Of a stretch of 64,000 bases of DNA, positions 56,555-64,000 are shown in pieces. The notes under the pieces were generated by a model, which worked only from the letters and a program-made list of their open reading frames with translations, searched no databases and was not told the origin of the DNA. Position 1 is the stretch's first letter, and each line of letters opens with the position of its first letter. The translations under genes were made by a program, and so were the position numbers. Source of the stretch: Acidobacteriota bacterium (lineage in GTDB: Bacteria; Acidobacteriota; Vicinamibacteria; Vicinamibacterales; Fen-181); the NCBI GenBank assembly GCA_003170135.1, contig PMZR01000119.1:71600-135599 (forward strand). The letters are read 5' to 3'.

Positions 56555-56707
56555 TTACCCCCGTCGCGCTCTTCTCTGCTCGGTCTCTTCGCGGCGCCGC
56601 AGTTCGGCCGCGAACGCGTCGCGCGCGGCGCGCGAACCGAGAATCCATCCGATGACGACCCCGAGCATGATGATCGTCGGGATGTAGATGAAGTGACCGG
56701 CACCCAT
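56555..56707 (-). CDS. Small single-span membrane protein in the ccm cluster
   Basis: 50 aa from ATG 56707, eight bases after the ccmD-like stop. One transmembrane helix (IYIPTIIMLGVVIGWILGS) is followed by a Glu/Arg-rich tail (REETEQRRARRG). It is the last gene of the ccm-type run. It may be a second CcmD-like or regulatory peptide. Function is not known. Confidence 0.6.
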   Translation of the reverse strand: MGAGHFIYIPTIIMLGVVIGWILGSRAARDAFAAELRRREETEQRRARRG

Positions 56708-56715
56708 CGTCCGCC

Positions 56716-57030
56716 TCACGCCTTCCGCTCGACCCGCCTGCGCAGGTCGGTGATCTCGCGCTGCACGGCGCCCATCCGCCGCCACAGCGACCAGACATAG
56801 ACGAGCAACGCCACCCAGACGAAGCCGTAGGCGCCCATCACGAGCGGGGCCGCCGGCATCTTCTCCTGCGGCGGCAAGTCCTTCACCGGCACGAACTCAC
56901 CCTGGCCACCCTGCGGTTGGGCCGCCGTCTGCCCCAGGCCTCCCGCAAAGGCCGCTCCGGCCGCGGCGACGCCCACGCCGAGCGCCAGCACGAACACCAC
57001 CAGTGCCGTTGCGATCCATTGCCTTCGCAT
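56716..57030 (-). CDS. CcmD-like membrane protein
   Basis: 104 aa from ATG 57030, four bases after ccmC. A signal/anchor (ATALVVFVLALGVGVAAAG), a short periplasmic part and a second helix (MGAYGFVWVALLVYVWSLW) with RREITDLRRRVE-like heptads match the CcmD_alt family, which helps release holo-CcmE from the CcmABC complex. It is longer than classical CcmD (~70 aa). Confidence 0.7.
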   Translation of the reverse strand: MRRQWIATALVVFVLALGVGVAAAGAAFAGGLGQTAAQPQGGQGEFVPVKDLPPQEKMPAAPLVMGAYGFVWVALLVYVWSLWRRMGAVQREITDLRRRVERKA

Positions 57031-57034
57031 CGCT

Positions 57035-57694
57035 TCATTCCTCTTCGAGATCCAGATAGGCCCGCTCGAGTTCCGCACGCGCCCGACCAAGCAAGGTCCT
57101 GATGGTCACCAGCGCGAGGTACAGGATGACAAACGCGCCCACCGAGAACCAGAACGGCAGTCGCATGCCGGAGGCGAGTGTCATCACCACCGTTGTCTTC
57201 GGGTGCATCGTCCGCCAGAGATTCACCGACACGTAGACGAAGGGCACGTTGGCCATGCCGAACAGCGCCATCGCCGCGGCCAGTTTCTCCGACCCGGGGC
57301 CGCCGTACTTCCGGACCAGAAGATAGGCGACGAAGATCAGCTCGAGCAGCAGCGACGACGTCAGCCGCGCATCCCACTCCCACCAGACGCCCCACGCCTT
57401 GCGGGCCCACATCGGGCCGGTGACGAGCACGATCAGGCCGAACACGACCGTCAGTTCGCCCGCGGCGGCGGCCAGGTAGTCGGCCGATCGCCGGTTGCCG
57501 AACAGGTACGCGGCGCTGGCGAGACCGCACACGAACGCCGACACGAACATCACCATCGCCGAGGGCACGTGGAAGTAGAAGATCTTCTGCACCAGACCCA
57601 TGGTCGACTCGTAGGGCGCCTGCTCGATGAGCACGGGGGCGACGGCAAACATCGCGATGGCGACGAACAGCAACGGGGAGAGCAAGCGTTTCAT
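57035..57694 (-). CDS. ccmC: Heme exporter / cytochrome c maturation protein CcmC
   Basis: 219 aa with six membrane helices. The tryptophan-rich WWD motif WGVWWEWDARLTSSLLLEL, between conserved His residues, binds heme at the periplasmic face. CcmC transfers heme to CcmE. Start ATG 57694 is six bases after the ccmB stop. A C-terminal charged tail (RARAELERAYLDLEEE) lies in the cytoplasm. Confidence 0.94.
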   Translation of the reverse strand: MKRLLSPLLFVAIAMFAVAPVLIEQAPYESTMGLVQKIFYFHVPSAMVMFVSAFVCGLASAAYLFGNRRSADYLAAAAGELTVVFGLIVLVTGPMWARKAWGVWWEWDARLTSSLLLELIFVAYLLVRKYGGPGSEKLAAAMALFGMANVPFVYVSVNLWRTMHPKTTVVMTLASGMRLPFWFSVGAFVILYLALVTIRTLLGRARAELERAYLDLEEE

Positions 57695-57700
57695 GATGCG

Positions 57701-58378
57701 TCAGTCCGTCATCAGCGGTTCGAACGTCCACAACGACAAGGTCACGAACACGATGTCGAAGAACACGAGCAGCGCCAGCCACATGCGCGCCGTCTCGATA
57801 TCGGGCGTCGATTGCAACAGCGCCGACGTCCCTCGCACGCCGGCGATGATCACCGGGACCGTGATCGGGTACAGCAGGACCGGCAGCATCACGTCGCGGC
57901 TGCGCGCCCGGACGAGCATGGCCGCGAACAGTGTGCCGACCGCGGCGAACCCGATGGTCCCGGCCACGAGCAGGGCGACCATCCAGAGCACCGCGCGCTC
58001 GAAGGCCGCCTGGAACAGCAGGCCGACCAGCGGCACCAGCACGAGTTCGACGACGAACAGCAAGGCGACGATGCCCAGGAGCTTGCCGACGTAGATGGCC
58101 GGCCGATCCGCCGGTGCGAGCAGCAGCGCGCGCAGCGTCTCGGCGTGCCGCTCGCGCTCGAACGTGCGGCCCAGCGCCAGCGTGCCGGCGAACGCGATCG
58201 CGATCCAGAGGATCCCGGCGGCCGCGTCCTCGAGAGGACGGCCCTCGCGGACGAGCGCGAACGCGAACACGAGCACGCACGCCACGGCGAAGAACGCCGT
58301 CGTATAGAGGATCTCCCGGCTCCTGACTTCCACGGTCAGGTCCTTGCGCATGACGAGCCAGGCGATCTTGAAGAACAC
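57701..58378 (-). CDS. ccmB: Heme ABC transporter permease CcmB
   Basis: 225 aa from GTG 58378; ATG 58351 and an extension into the upstream repeat are alternatives. Six membrane helices and the family N-terminus [19 protein letters not shown] are present. With CcmA it forms an ABC module that supports release of heme-CcmE. The start is unclear because the repeat 58386-58527 lies just upstream. Confidence 0.88.
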   Translation of the reverse strand: MFFKIAWLVMRKDLTVEVRSREILYTTAFFAVACVLVFAFALVREGRPLEDAAAGILWIAIAFAGTLALGRTFERERHAETLRALLLAPADRPAIYVGKLLGIVALLFVVELVLVPLVGLLFQAAFERAVLWMVALLVAGTIGFAAVGTLFAAMLVRARSRDVMLPVLLYPITVPVIIAGVRGTSALLQSTPDIETARMWLALLVFFDIVFVTLSLWTFEPLMTD

Positions 58379-58385
58379 GATCAGT

Positions 58386-58527
58386 TCAGTAGACAGGAGA
58401 CAGCAGGCAGTAGACAGTAGCGCACCAGGCACCGGACAGCAGGTAGCAGGCAGCAGCCGGCTCGATCACTCGCATCACCGCTCCACCTTTTACTACTGTC
58501 TACTGTCTCCTGCCTACTGTCTACTAG
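58386..58527. repeat. Inverted CAGTAGACAGTAGG repeat inside the ccm cluster
   Basis: Left arm (58387-58420) of AGTAGACAGGAGACAGCAGG words is almost the perfect reverse complement of the right arm (58493-58527, CTACTGTCTACTGTCTCCTG). The loop is about 70 bases. It fills the ccmA-ccmB gap, so any transcript of the cluster includes it. Confidence 0.85.
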
Positions 58528-58535
58528 TTATCTGA

Positions 58536-59240
58536 TCATCGCGCCACGAGCGCCCGATAGCGCTCGCGCAGCGGTCCCTGGGACTCGTCCACGGTGAGCA
58601 GCCGGCCCTCGCGCAGGACGGCTGCACGGTCCAGCAGTCCTTCGGCCACATCCAGGTCGTGCGTCGCGAGCACCACGATACGACCGTTGGCCCGCAGTTC
58701 CTTCAGCCGTGCGACCAGGGCGGCGGCCGAGGCGTCGTCGAGGCCGGTGAACGGCTCGTCGAGCAGCAGAAGCCGGGGATCGTGCAACAGCGCCCGCTCG
58801 AGCGCCAGGCGCTGGCGCATGCCGCGCGAGAAGGACGTGACGAGATCGTCGGCCCGTTCCAGCAGCCCCGCTCGCTCCAGCGCGTGCTGCACACAGCTGC
58901 GGACGTCAGACACGCCATACAGGCGCGCGAAGAAATCGAGGTTCTCGCGGGCAGTCAATTCGGGGTAGAGGTGCAGATCGTGGGCGAGCAACCCGAGCCG
59001 TGCCCGCAGCCTGGGGCCCGCTTCGAGCGCCCGGTGCACGCCGTAGCGGACCTCGCCGGCCGACGGTGTGATGAGCGTGGCCAGGACCGACAGGAGCGTG
59101 GATTTTCCGGCGCCGTTCGGACCGAGCAGGCCGAGGACTTCGTGCCGGCGGCACACCAGCGACACGTGTGAGAGGGCGCGGCGGCGGCCGTAGTACCTGG
59201 AGACGTCGCGAATGTCGACCTCGTCGAAGTCGAAGCTCAC
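58536..59240 (-). CDS. ccmA: Heme ABC transporter ATPase CcmA
   Basis: 234 aa from GTG 59240, overlapping the upstream stop (GTGA). Walker A is GPNGAGKSTLL, the signature is SFSRGMRQRLALERALL, Walker B is LLLLDEPFTGLD and the switch His is in ATHDLD. CcmA hydrolyses ATP in the CcmABCD complex. Confidence 0.94.
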   Translation of the reverse strand: MSFDFDEVDIRDVSRYYGRRRALSHVSLVCRRHEVLGLLGPNGAGKSTLLSVLATLITPSAGEVRYGVHRALEAGPRLRARLGLLAHDLHLYPELTARENLDFFARLYGVSDVRSCVQHALERAGLLERADDLVTSFSRGMRQRLALERALLHDPRLLLLDEPFTGLDDASAAALVARLKELRANGRIVVLATHDLDVAEGLLDRAAVLREGRLLTVDESQGPLRERYRALVAR

Positions 59241-60529
59241 GCGGTCAGCCCTCGGCCACCACCCGCAGGCGGCGCCAGCCTGGCGGTTCCCGGTCCCGCG
59301 CCGTCCAGTTCCCCGTAAATCCGCTCGAGCGTGAGCATCAACTCGGCACGACGCCCGACGTGGCCGTCTGCATTCAGGGTGCCTGCCCGCTTTGCCCGTT
59401 CGAGCTTCAGCAGGTCGGCGAACAGCCGATCGCGCCGGCCCTCGAGCTCGTGGCGCCGCGCGTGGGCGCCGTTCTGCGCGCGGCCCAGCGCCGTCCATGC
59501 CCCACCGCCCAGGATCGCCAGGGCGATGACGAGCGAGATCGTGCGCGGCCACGTCTCGTGATGCGGCAGGCCGGCGAGCTCAATCGTCAGCGGCTGTCCT
59601 GCCGCAACCGACGGGCCGGTACCCATGACGTAGACCTTCCCGTCGGCGGCCGGGACCTGCTGCTGTTGGGCGAGTTGCGCCGATTTCAGTTCGAGGTTGC
59701 CGACCTTCTGCGCCGCCACGGCCACCGCGTCGAGAGCGGCGGGAAACGCCTGCACCAGCGTACGCGACGCGGCATCGGACGGCAGCGCGTACCCGACCTG
59801 CATGGTGGTTCGTCCGGGGCCGAACGGCCCGGCGATCGAGACACGCCGGCCACTCAGGTGGGCCTGAGGCGACGAGCCTTCGAGCAGGCTTGCGCCCATG
59901 GCGTCCGCCGGAAGATCGAAGACGAGCGGCGAGGCGGGATTGACGGGTGCGGCGCCCCTGTTGATGACATCCAACAGGTAGAACACCGACAGCGCGTCAT
60001 CGTCGAACTCGATCGCGATGCGCGAATCGCCGCCGAAGGTGACCGTGCCGGACACGGCCGCGGCGGTAGGCACTCCGGCGGCCGACGGCCCGGTCCCGGA
60101 CGCGGCCAGCAACAGCCGTATGCCGCCCTTCCCGGCCATCGTGAACGGCTGCGATTCGATCCGCTCTCCGTCCACCGTGGCAATCGCCTGCGCGTTCGCG
60201 CCGGGCGACACGCCCGTGAACTGCGCCCGCCCTGTTTCGTCTGTCTGCGCCGTCCGGCTCGTGCCGGCCACGACGAGTTCGACGGTCTGTTTCGGCAGGA
60301 CGTTCGAGATCTCGCCGCGCACGACCCGCACCGAGACGGTGCCGTCGGGCAGATCGCCCATCGGCATCGCAATACCGGACATCATGCGGGCATCGGGCAT
60401 CCCGGTCGGTTGCCCGCCCCTGGCGCCCGGCATGGCCGGCTGCGCCTGCGCCGGAGTGGAACCACCCAAGAGCAGCGCCATGCACGCGGCAACGCCCAGA
60501 GCGCTCACCGAAATACGAGAGTCACACAT
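59237..60529 (-). CDS. Secreted/anchored protein of unknown function in the ccm cluster
   Basis: 430 aa. A signal peptide (VAACMALLLGGSTPAQAQP) leads to a beta-rich part with a carboxypeptidase-regulatory-like (Ig-fold) domain (about residues 65-145: VSVRVVRGEISNVLPKQTVE) and a second beta domain (about 155-315). Near the C-terminus is one transmembrane helix (ISLVIALAILGGGAWTALG) and a coiled-coil cytosolic tail. I know no named ccm component with this build. It could present apocytochrome or scaffold the complex. Overlaps flanking genes at both ends (8 and 4 bp). Confidence 0.75.
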   Translation of the reverse strand: MCDSRISVSALGVAACMALLLGGSTPAQAQPAMPGARGGQPTGMPDARMMSGIAMPMGDLPDGTVSVRVVRGEISNVLPKQTVELVVAGTSRTAQTDETGRAQFTGVSPGANAQAIATVDGERIESQPFTMAGKGGIRLLLAASGTGPSAAGVPTAAAVSGTVTFGGDSRIAIEFDDDALSVFYLLDVINRGAAPVNPASPLVFDLPADAMGASLLEGSSPQAHLSGRRVSIAGPFGPGRTTMQVGYALPSDAASRTLVQAFPAALDAVAVAAQKVGNLELKSAQLAQQQQVPAADGKVYVMGTGPSVAAGQPLTIELAGLPHHETWPRTISLVIALAILGGGAWTALGRAQNGAHARRHELEGRRDRLFADLLKLERAKRAGTLNADGHVGRRAELMLTLERIYGELDGAGPGTARLAPPAGGGRGLTA

Positions 60530-61328
60530 TCAGAGAACCTGCCAGCTTCGTCCCACACTGCTTGCAGAATTTCGCGTCCGCGTCGTTCACCGCACCGCAG
60601 GCGCACGACAGCGGGTCCCGCGCCTCGTCAAACGACTCCGACGCGGCAAACGTCGATGCGGCAAAGTCGGGCGCCGGCCGTCCCGGTGGCGCCGCGGGTG
60701 CCGGCCGAGCGGCCTGCCCGCCGGTGTCGGATCGCGCGGACGGTCCGCGCGCCCCGAGCCGCGCGTCCAGCTCGCGCTCGATGAGCTCGCGGTACCCGGC
60801 GCTGCCCGCATCCAACTGCCGGATCAGGCGCACGGCTCGCGCCCGCAGCCGCCCGGTCATCTCTTCGCAGTCGCTCTCCGACACCTTGCCCATCGCACGA
60901 TCGAATTCGAGCTCCTTGATGGCGCGCAAAACGATCGTCTTCTCGCGCTCGAGCGCCGCGCGCGTCCGGCCGCCGACCATCTCCGGCTCGATCGAGGAGA
61001 CGCCCGAGGCCAGCGGCCACAGCATCCGATACGTGGCCAGCGCCACCACGCCCGTCGCCAGGATGGCGAGCACGACGAAGATGATGTTGGCCGGGCGTGT
61101 GCCGTGCGTGATGAGGGCACCGGCCGTCGCGGCCGCGACGGTCCCCAGAATGAGGACGTGCGCGGGCTGAATACCAGGGGCGCCCGGGGCCGCTGTTGCG
61201 GCGGGCGTCGCGGCGCGTTCCGCATCGGCGACGCGTCTCTGGCCATTCGGACCGGGGCCGGACGGTCTTCCGCCCTTCGGGCCGGCGGCCGGCGTCCGCT
61301 TCGATCTAGTCGAGGTTTCGGAGCTCAT
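60522..61328 (-). CDS. Membrane protein with C-terminal zinc ribbon
   Basis: 268 aa from ATG 61328, overlapping the ccmF-ccmH stop. A basic, Pro-rich N-terminus, two membrane helices (about residues 68-110), a helical segment (TRAALEREKTIVLRAIKELE) and a C-terminal zinc ribbon (CACGAVNDADAKFCKQCG) are seen. The helical part resembles the CcmI/NrfG-associated membrane proteins only loosely. I do not recognise a family. Its place within the ccm run suggests an accessory role. Confidence 0.72.
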   Translation of the reverse strand: MSSETSTRSKRTPAAGPKGGRPSGPGPNGQRRVADAERAATPAATAAPGAPGIQPAHVLILGTVAAATAGALITHGTRPANIIFVVLAILATGVVALATYRMLWPLASGVSSIEPEMVGGRTRAALEREKTIVLRAIKELEFDRAMGKVSESDCEEMTGRLRARAVRLIRQLDAGSAGYRELIERELDARLGARGPSARSDTGGQAARPAPAAPPGRPAPDFAASTFAASESFDEARDPLSCACGAVNDADAKFCKQCGTKLAGSLNV

Positions 61329-63792
61329 CATCCAATCGTGCCTGCATCTCAGGGTCATTGACGGCCGCGTTGTCCTCGGCCGACGCCGGTGCCGTCGCGT
61401 TGTCATCCGCCGGATGGCGTGACCACCGGACCGCCGCGAAGCCGATCCCGGCGGCGCTCGCACCGCCGATCACGTACGGCAGCAGCCAGGCCAGCCGATT
61501 GAAGCCCTTGTTGATGGGCTCGGCCAGCGGCTCCTCGCTGCCGTATTTCGCGATGTAATACTGGATGACCTGTTCGCGCGTCTTGCCGGCGCGCACCAGG
61601 CCGGAGATCTCTTCCCGCATCGCCTCGGCGGTGCTGCAGGTGCACTCCCCCACCAATTGCCGGCCGCACGTGCCGCACATGCAGATGATCGATCGGAACA
61701 GATCCTTCTCGAGCGCCGTGCGCGGCACGACCGGCTTGTACTGCCCTTCGACGTGTTGTGCCTGGGCGATGGCCGGGAACAGCAGCATCAGCAGCAGGAC
61801 CATCGTCGTCGTCGCGGCGCCTGCCGGCACTTTGAGCGTGGCAAAGCTGAACGTGGTCTCCGGCAGAAGCGCAATCAGCGTCCCCATCGCGAGGATGCCG
61901 AAGCCGACCCAGATCCAGTCCACCAACGGGTTGATCACGATCTGGAAACTGGCCGACTGATCCTTCAGGTCGAACCCGGGCATCACGAGATACAAGTCTT
62001 CGGTGACCGACCGGCTGATCGCGACGTGGCTCGTCGGCTCCTCCTCGTGCTTGCGGAAGAACCACTTGCCCGGCTTCATCGTGCCGAGCGGCTTGCCGTC
62101 GTAACTGACGCTCACCTGCGCCGTCACCATCTGCTTCGATCCGTCATCGGTGACCTGGATGCCGTCGTGCCGGATCACGTAATGACCGACCTTGGTCTGC
62201 TGGCCGGGGCTGAGCGCCACCTGCTGGTCGACCTTGAAGCCGGCGCCGGCGAAGCCGAGGAACATCAGCACGATGCCGAGGTGCACGATGTAGCCGCCGT
62301 AGCGGCGCTTCGACCGGGACACGAGGCCGATGGTCGCCGTCAGGTAGTCGGTGCCCGTCGCCTGCCGCCGCACCCGCGCGCCGCGCGCGATCTCCTGGAT
62401 GAGGGTGGCGACGACGAAAGCCGAGAATGCGAAACAGAGGCCCGACGCCCAGACGCGCACGCCCGCCAGGTAGACACCCGCTCCCGTCAGGAGGCCGACC
62501 GTGACCGGCCAGATGAACTGATCCCGCAGGTTCGCGAACGTGGACTTGCGCCACGCGAGCAGCGGACCGATGCCCGTGAGCAGGAGCAGCACCAGCCCGA
62601 TCGGCAGCATCCACTTGTTGAAGAACGGCGGGCCGACGGTGAGGCGTTCGCCGCGGATCGCCTCGCTCAAGGTCGGGAACATCGTGGCGAACAGCACGAA
62701 CAGCGCGGCGAAGAGCAGTATCCAGTTGTTCACCAGGAACGCCGCTTCGCGCGAGATCCACGAATCCAGCTCGTGACGCGCCCTGAGCAGCGGCATCCGG
62801 CGGATCACGAAGCCGAAGCTGACGATGAGGATGGCGGCCATGAACAGCGTGAACAGGAACGCGAGTTGCTTGTCCTCGCCGAACGCGTGTACGGACGACA
62901 CCACCCCCGAGCGCGTCATGAAGGTGCCGAAGATCGTCAGGAAGAACGTCGTGATGACCAGCGTGACGTTCCAGCCACGCAGCATGCCCCGGCGTTCCTG
63001 CACCATCACCGAGTGGATGAACGCGGTGGCCGTCAGCCACGGCAGCAGGCCGGCGTTCTCAACCGGGTCCCAGCCCCAGTAGCCGCCCCATCCGAGCACT
63101 TCGTACGCCCAGATCATCCCCAGCGTCAGGCCGAACGACAGGAACAGCCAGCTGAACATCGTCCAGCGGCGCACGGCCCGCAGCCACGCGTCGTCCAGGT
63201 TCCCCGTGATGAGCGCCGCCATGCCGAACGCGTACGGGATGGTCATGCCCACGAAGCCGATGTAGAGCGCCGGCGGGTGAATCACCATGTAGGCGTTCTG
63301 CAGCAGCGGATTCAGGCCACGCCCGTCGGGGGGCGCGCTCACCAGGTATGTCTCGAACGGGTTCTTGTGGACGACCATCAAAAACAAGAAGAACATCTCG
63401 ACAATCGAGATGACGGCCACCACGTAGGGAATCAGCTCCCGGTGCCGGTCCCGGTTCACGTAGATGGCGATCGAGGCGAAGACCGACAGCAGGAACACCC
63501 AGAACATGATCGAGCCGTCCAGCCCGCCCCAGTACGAGGTCAGCTTGTAGACGAACGGCTGCACCGAGTCCGAGTAATGCTGGACGTACCTGATCGTGTA
63601 GTTGTCGGTGACGAAGGCGTGAATCATCACCACCGAGGCCAGGGCGAGCAGCGCCGCCACGAGATAGGACGCACCGATGCCGCTCTCGATCAGCCGGCGC
63701 GAGCCGCGGCGCGCGCCGGCGACCGACGCCGCGGCCGCGTAGCTGCCGACCACGAAGCTGGCCAGAAGAAGGAACGTGCCTAGGGAAGCCAT
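61306..63792 (-). CDS. ccmF: CcmF-CcmH fusion, cytochrome c heme lyase subunit
   Basis: 828 aa. Residues 1-660 are CcmF: many membrane helices and a WWD domain (GYWGWDPVENAGLLPWL), with HPPALYIGFVG nearby. Residues 690-790 are a CcmH-type domain: a signal-like helix (TTTMVLLLMLLFPAIAQAQ), then ICMCGTCGRQL with CxxC pair, TAEAMREEISGLV, and a second membrane helix (WLLPYVIGGASAAGIGF). CcmF and CcmH together ligate heme to apocytochrome c. Fusing them guarantees a 1:1 ratio. CcmE and CcmG are not in view; they may lie beyond 64000. Confidence 0.93.
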   Translation of the reverse strand: MASLGTFLLLASFVVGSYAAAASVAGARRGSRRLIESGIGASYLVAALLALASVVMIHAFVTDNYTIRYVQHYSDSVQPFVYKLTSYWGGLDGSIMFWVFLLSVFASIAIYVNRDRHRELIPYVVAVISIVEMFFLFLMVVHKNPFETYLVSAPPDGRGLNPLLQNAYMVIHPPALYIGFVGMTIPYAFGMAALITGNLDDAWLRAVRRWTMFSWLFLSFGLTLGMIWAYEVLGWGGYWGWDPVENAGLLPWLTATAFIHSVMVQERRGMLRGWNVTLVITTFFLTIFGTFMTRSGVVSSVHAFGEDKQLAFLFTLFMAAILIVSFGFVIRRMPLLRARHELDSWISREAAFLVNNWILLFAALFVLFATMFPTLSEAIRGERLTVGPPFFNKWMLPIGLVLLLLTGIGPLLAWRKSTFANLRDQFIWPVTVGLLTGAGVYLAGVRVWASGLCFAFSAFVVATLIQEIARGARVRRQATGTDYLTATIGLVSRSKRRYGGYIVHLGIVLMFLGFAGAGFKVDQQVALSPGQQTKVGHYVIRHDGIQVTDDGSKQMVTAQVSVSYDGKPLGTMKPGKWFFRKHEEEPTSHVAISRSVTEDLYLVMPGFDLKDQSASFQIVINPLVDWIWVGFGILAMGTLIALLPETTFSFATLKVPAGAATTTMVLLLMLLFPAIAQAQHVEGQYKPVVPRTALEKDLFRSIICMCGTCGRQLVGECTCSTAEAMREEISGLVRAGKTREQVIQYYIAKYGSEEPLAEPINKGFNRLAWLLPYVIGGASAAGIGFAAVRWSRHPADDNATAPASAEDNAAVNDPEMQARLDDELRNLD

Positions 63793-64000
63793 CGATGCTC
63801 TTCAGCCCGAACGACGGGACGAGCGGTCCAGACCGCTTTCCCGCGGGGGCAAAATCGATTCAAGCTGGGCAGTGTGAGCGGGTTGAGGCGCAAGTCTCCA
63901 CCCGGTTTTGCGGGTCACTCGCCGTTCCGGATGCAACTCCGGGCAGTTCGCCTTGGAACGCGCTGAGGCCGGACGTCGGCCGTCGACGATCTGCTAACTC
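63793..64000. other. Upstream flank of the ccm cluster, no gene seen
   Basis: The 208 bases between the ccmF start and the window edge contain no supported reading frame. Any promoter for the ccm cluster lies here or farther upstream, but I do not see a clear -35/-10 pair. Confidence 0.4.

Noticed and set aside
58536-59552. Longer version of ccmA with a 104-residue Arg-rich N-terminus
   Set aside because: The extra N-terminus is the shadow of the upstream gene; GTG 59240 overlapping its stop gives a normal CcmA.

Overview
The window is high-GC DNA from a Gram-negative bacterium. RND efflux, outer-membrane barrels, type IV pilus parts and a System I cytochrome c maturation cluster all point to two membranes. 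Gene content, the CcmF-CcmH fusion and the many short-word intergenic repeats fit an Acidobacteriota (Vicinamibacteria-like) genome. That placement is inference; no rRNA gene is present to test it.

Region 1 (1-16069) is the right-hand part of an integrated mobile element, with every gene on the + strand. It carries a small HTH protein, a primase-polymerase/AAA replication protein with an iteron-like repeat cluster in its 3' end, a chain of overlapping small genes (one pair almost fully dual-coding), a 461-aa putative phage internal protein, a 2189-aa phage-type polyvalent protein with a ParB-like domain and two HExxH sites, a zinc-ribbon protein, an uncharacterised 333-aa gene and a large serine recombinase. 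The recombinase ends exactly where a host sigma-54 activator gene is broken at its Walker A motif, so this is the attR junction. The left end of the element lies outside the window.

Region 2 (16044-24640) is host DNA: the truncated activator, a PilZ protein, a GspH/FimT pseudopilin, a ComEA-like HhH protein, a PilT-like ATPase, a hybrid histidine kinase with a one-base frameshift, a sugar epimerase and the RNase P RNA gene (rnpB) with an unusually long insert. Region 3 (24651-32593) holds an NtrC/NtrX-type regulator, an HtrA protease and an RND pump operon closed by a clear terminator.

Region 4 (32586-53138) is housekeeping. It has a macro-domain hydrolase, polyprenyl synthase, tatD and metG; larC, radC and a sirtuin; a lipoprotein; dapF, an outer-membrane protein, dtd, ttcA and a glycosyltransferase; a flippase-like protein, a DedA-like protein and a membrane glycosyltransferase; a beta-barrel protein, an inositol monophosphatase, an RsbW-like kinase, aroA and aroK. 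Region 5 (53304-63792) has a phosphoesterase, a secreted M28 peptidase and the ccm cluster: the ccmF-ccmH fusion, two uncharacterised membrane proteins, ccmA, ccmB, ccmC, a ccmD-like gene and a 50-aa membrane protein. ccmE and ccmG are not in view.

Throughout the host part, intergenic gaps hold several families of degenerate 8-12-bp tandem words arranged as facing inverted arms.
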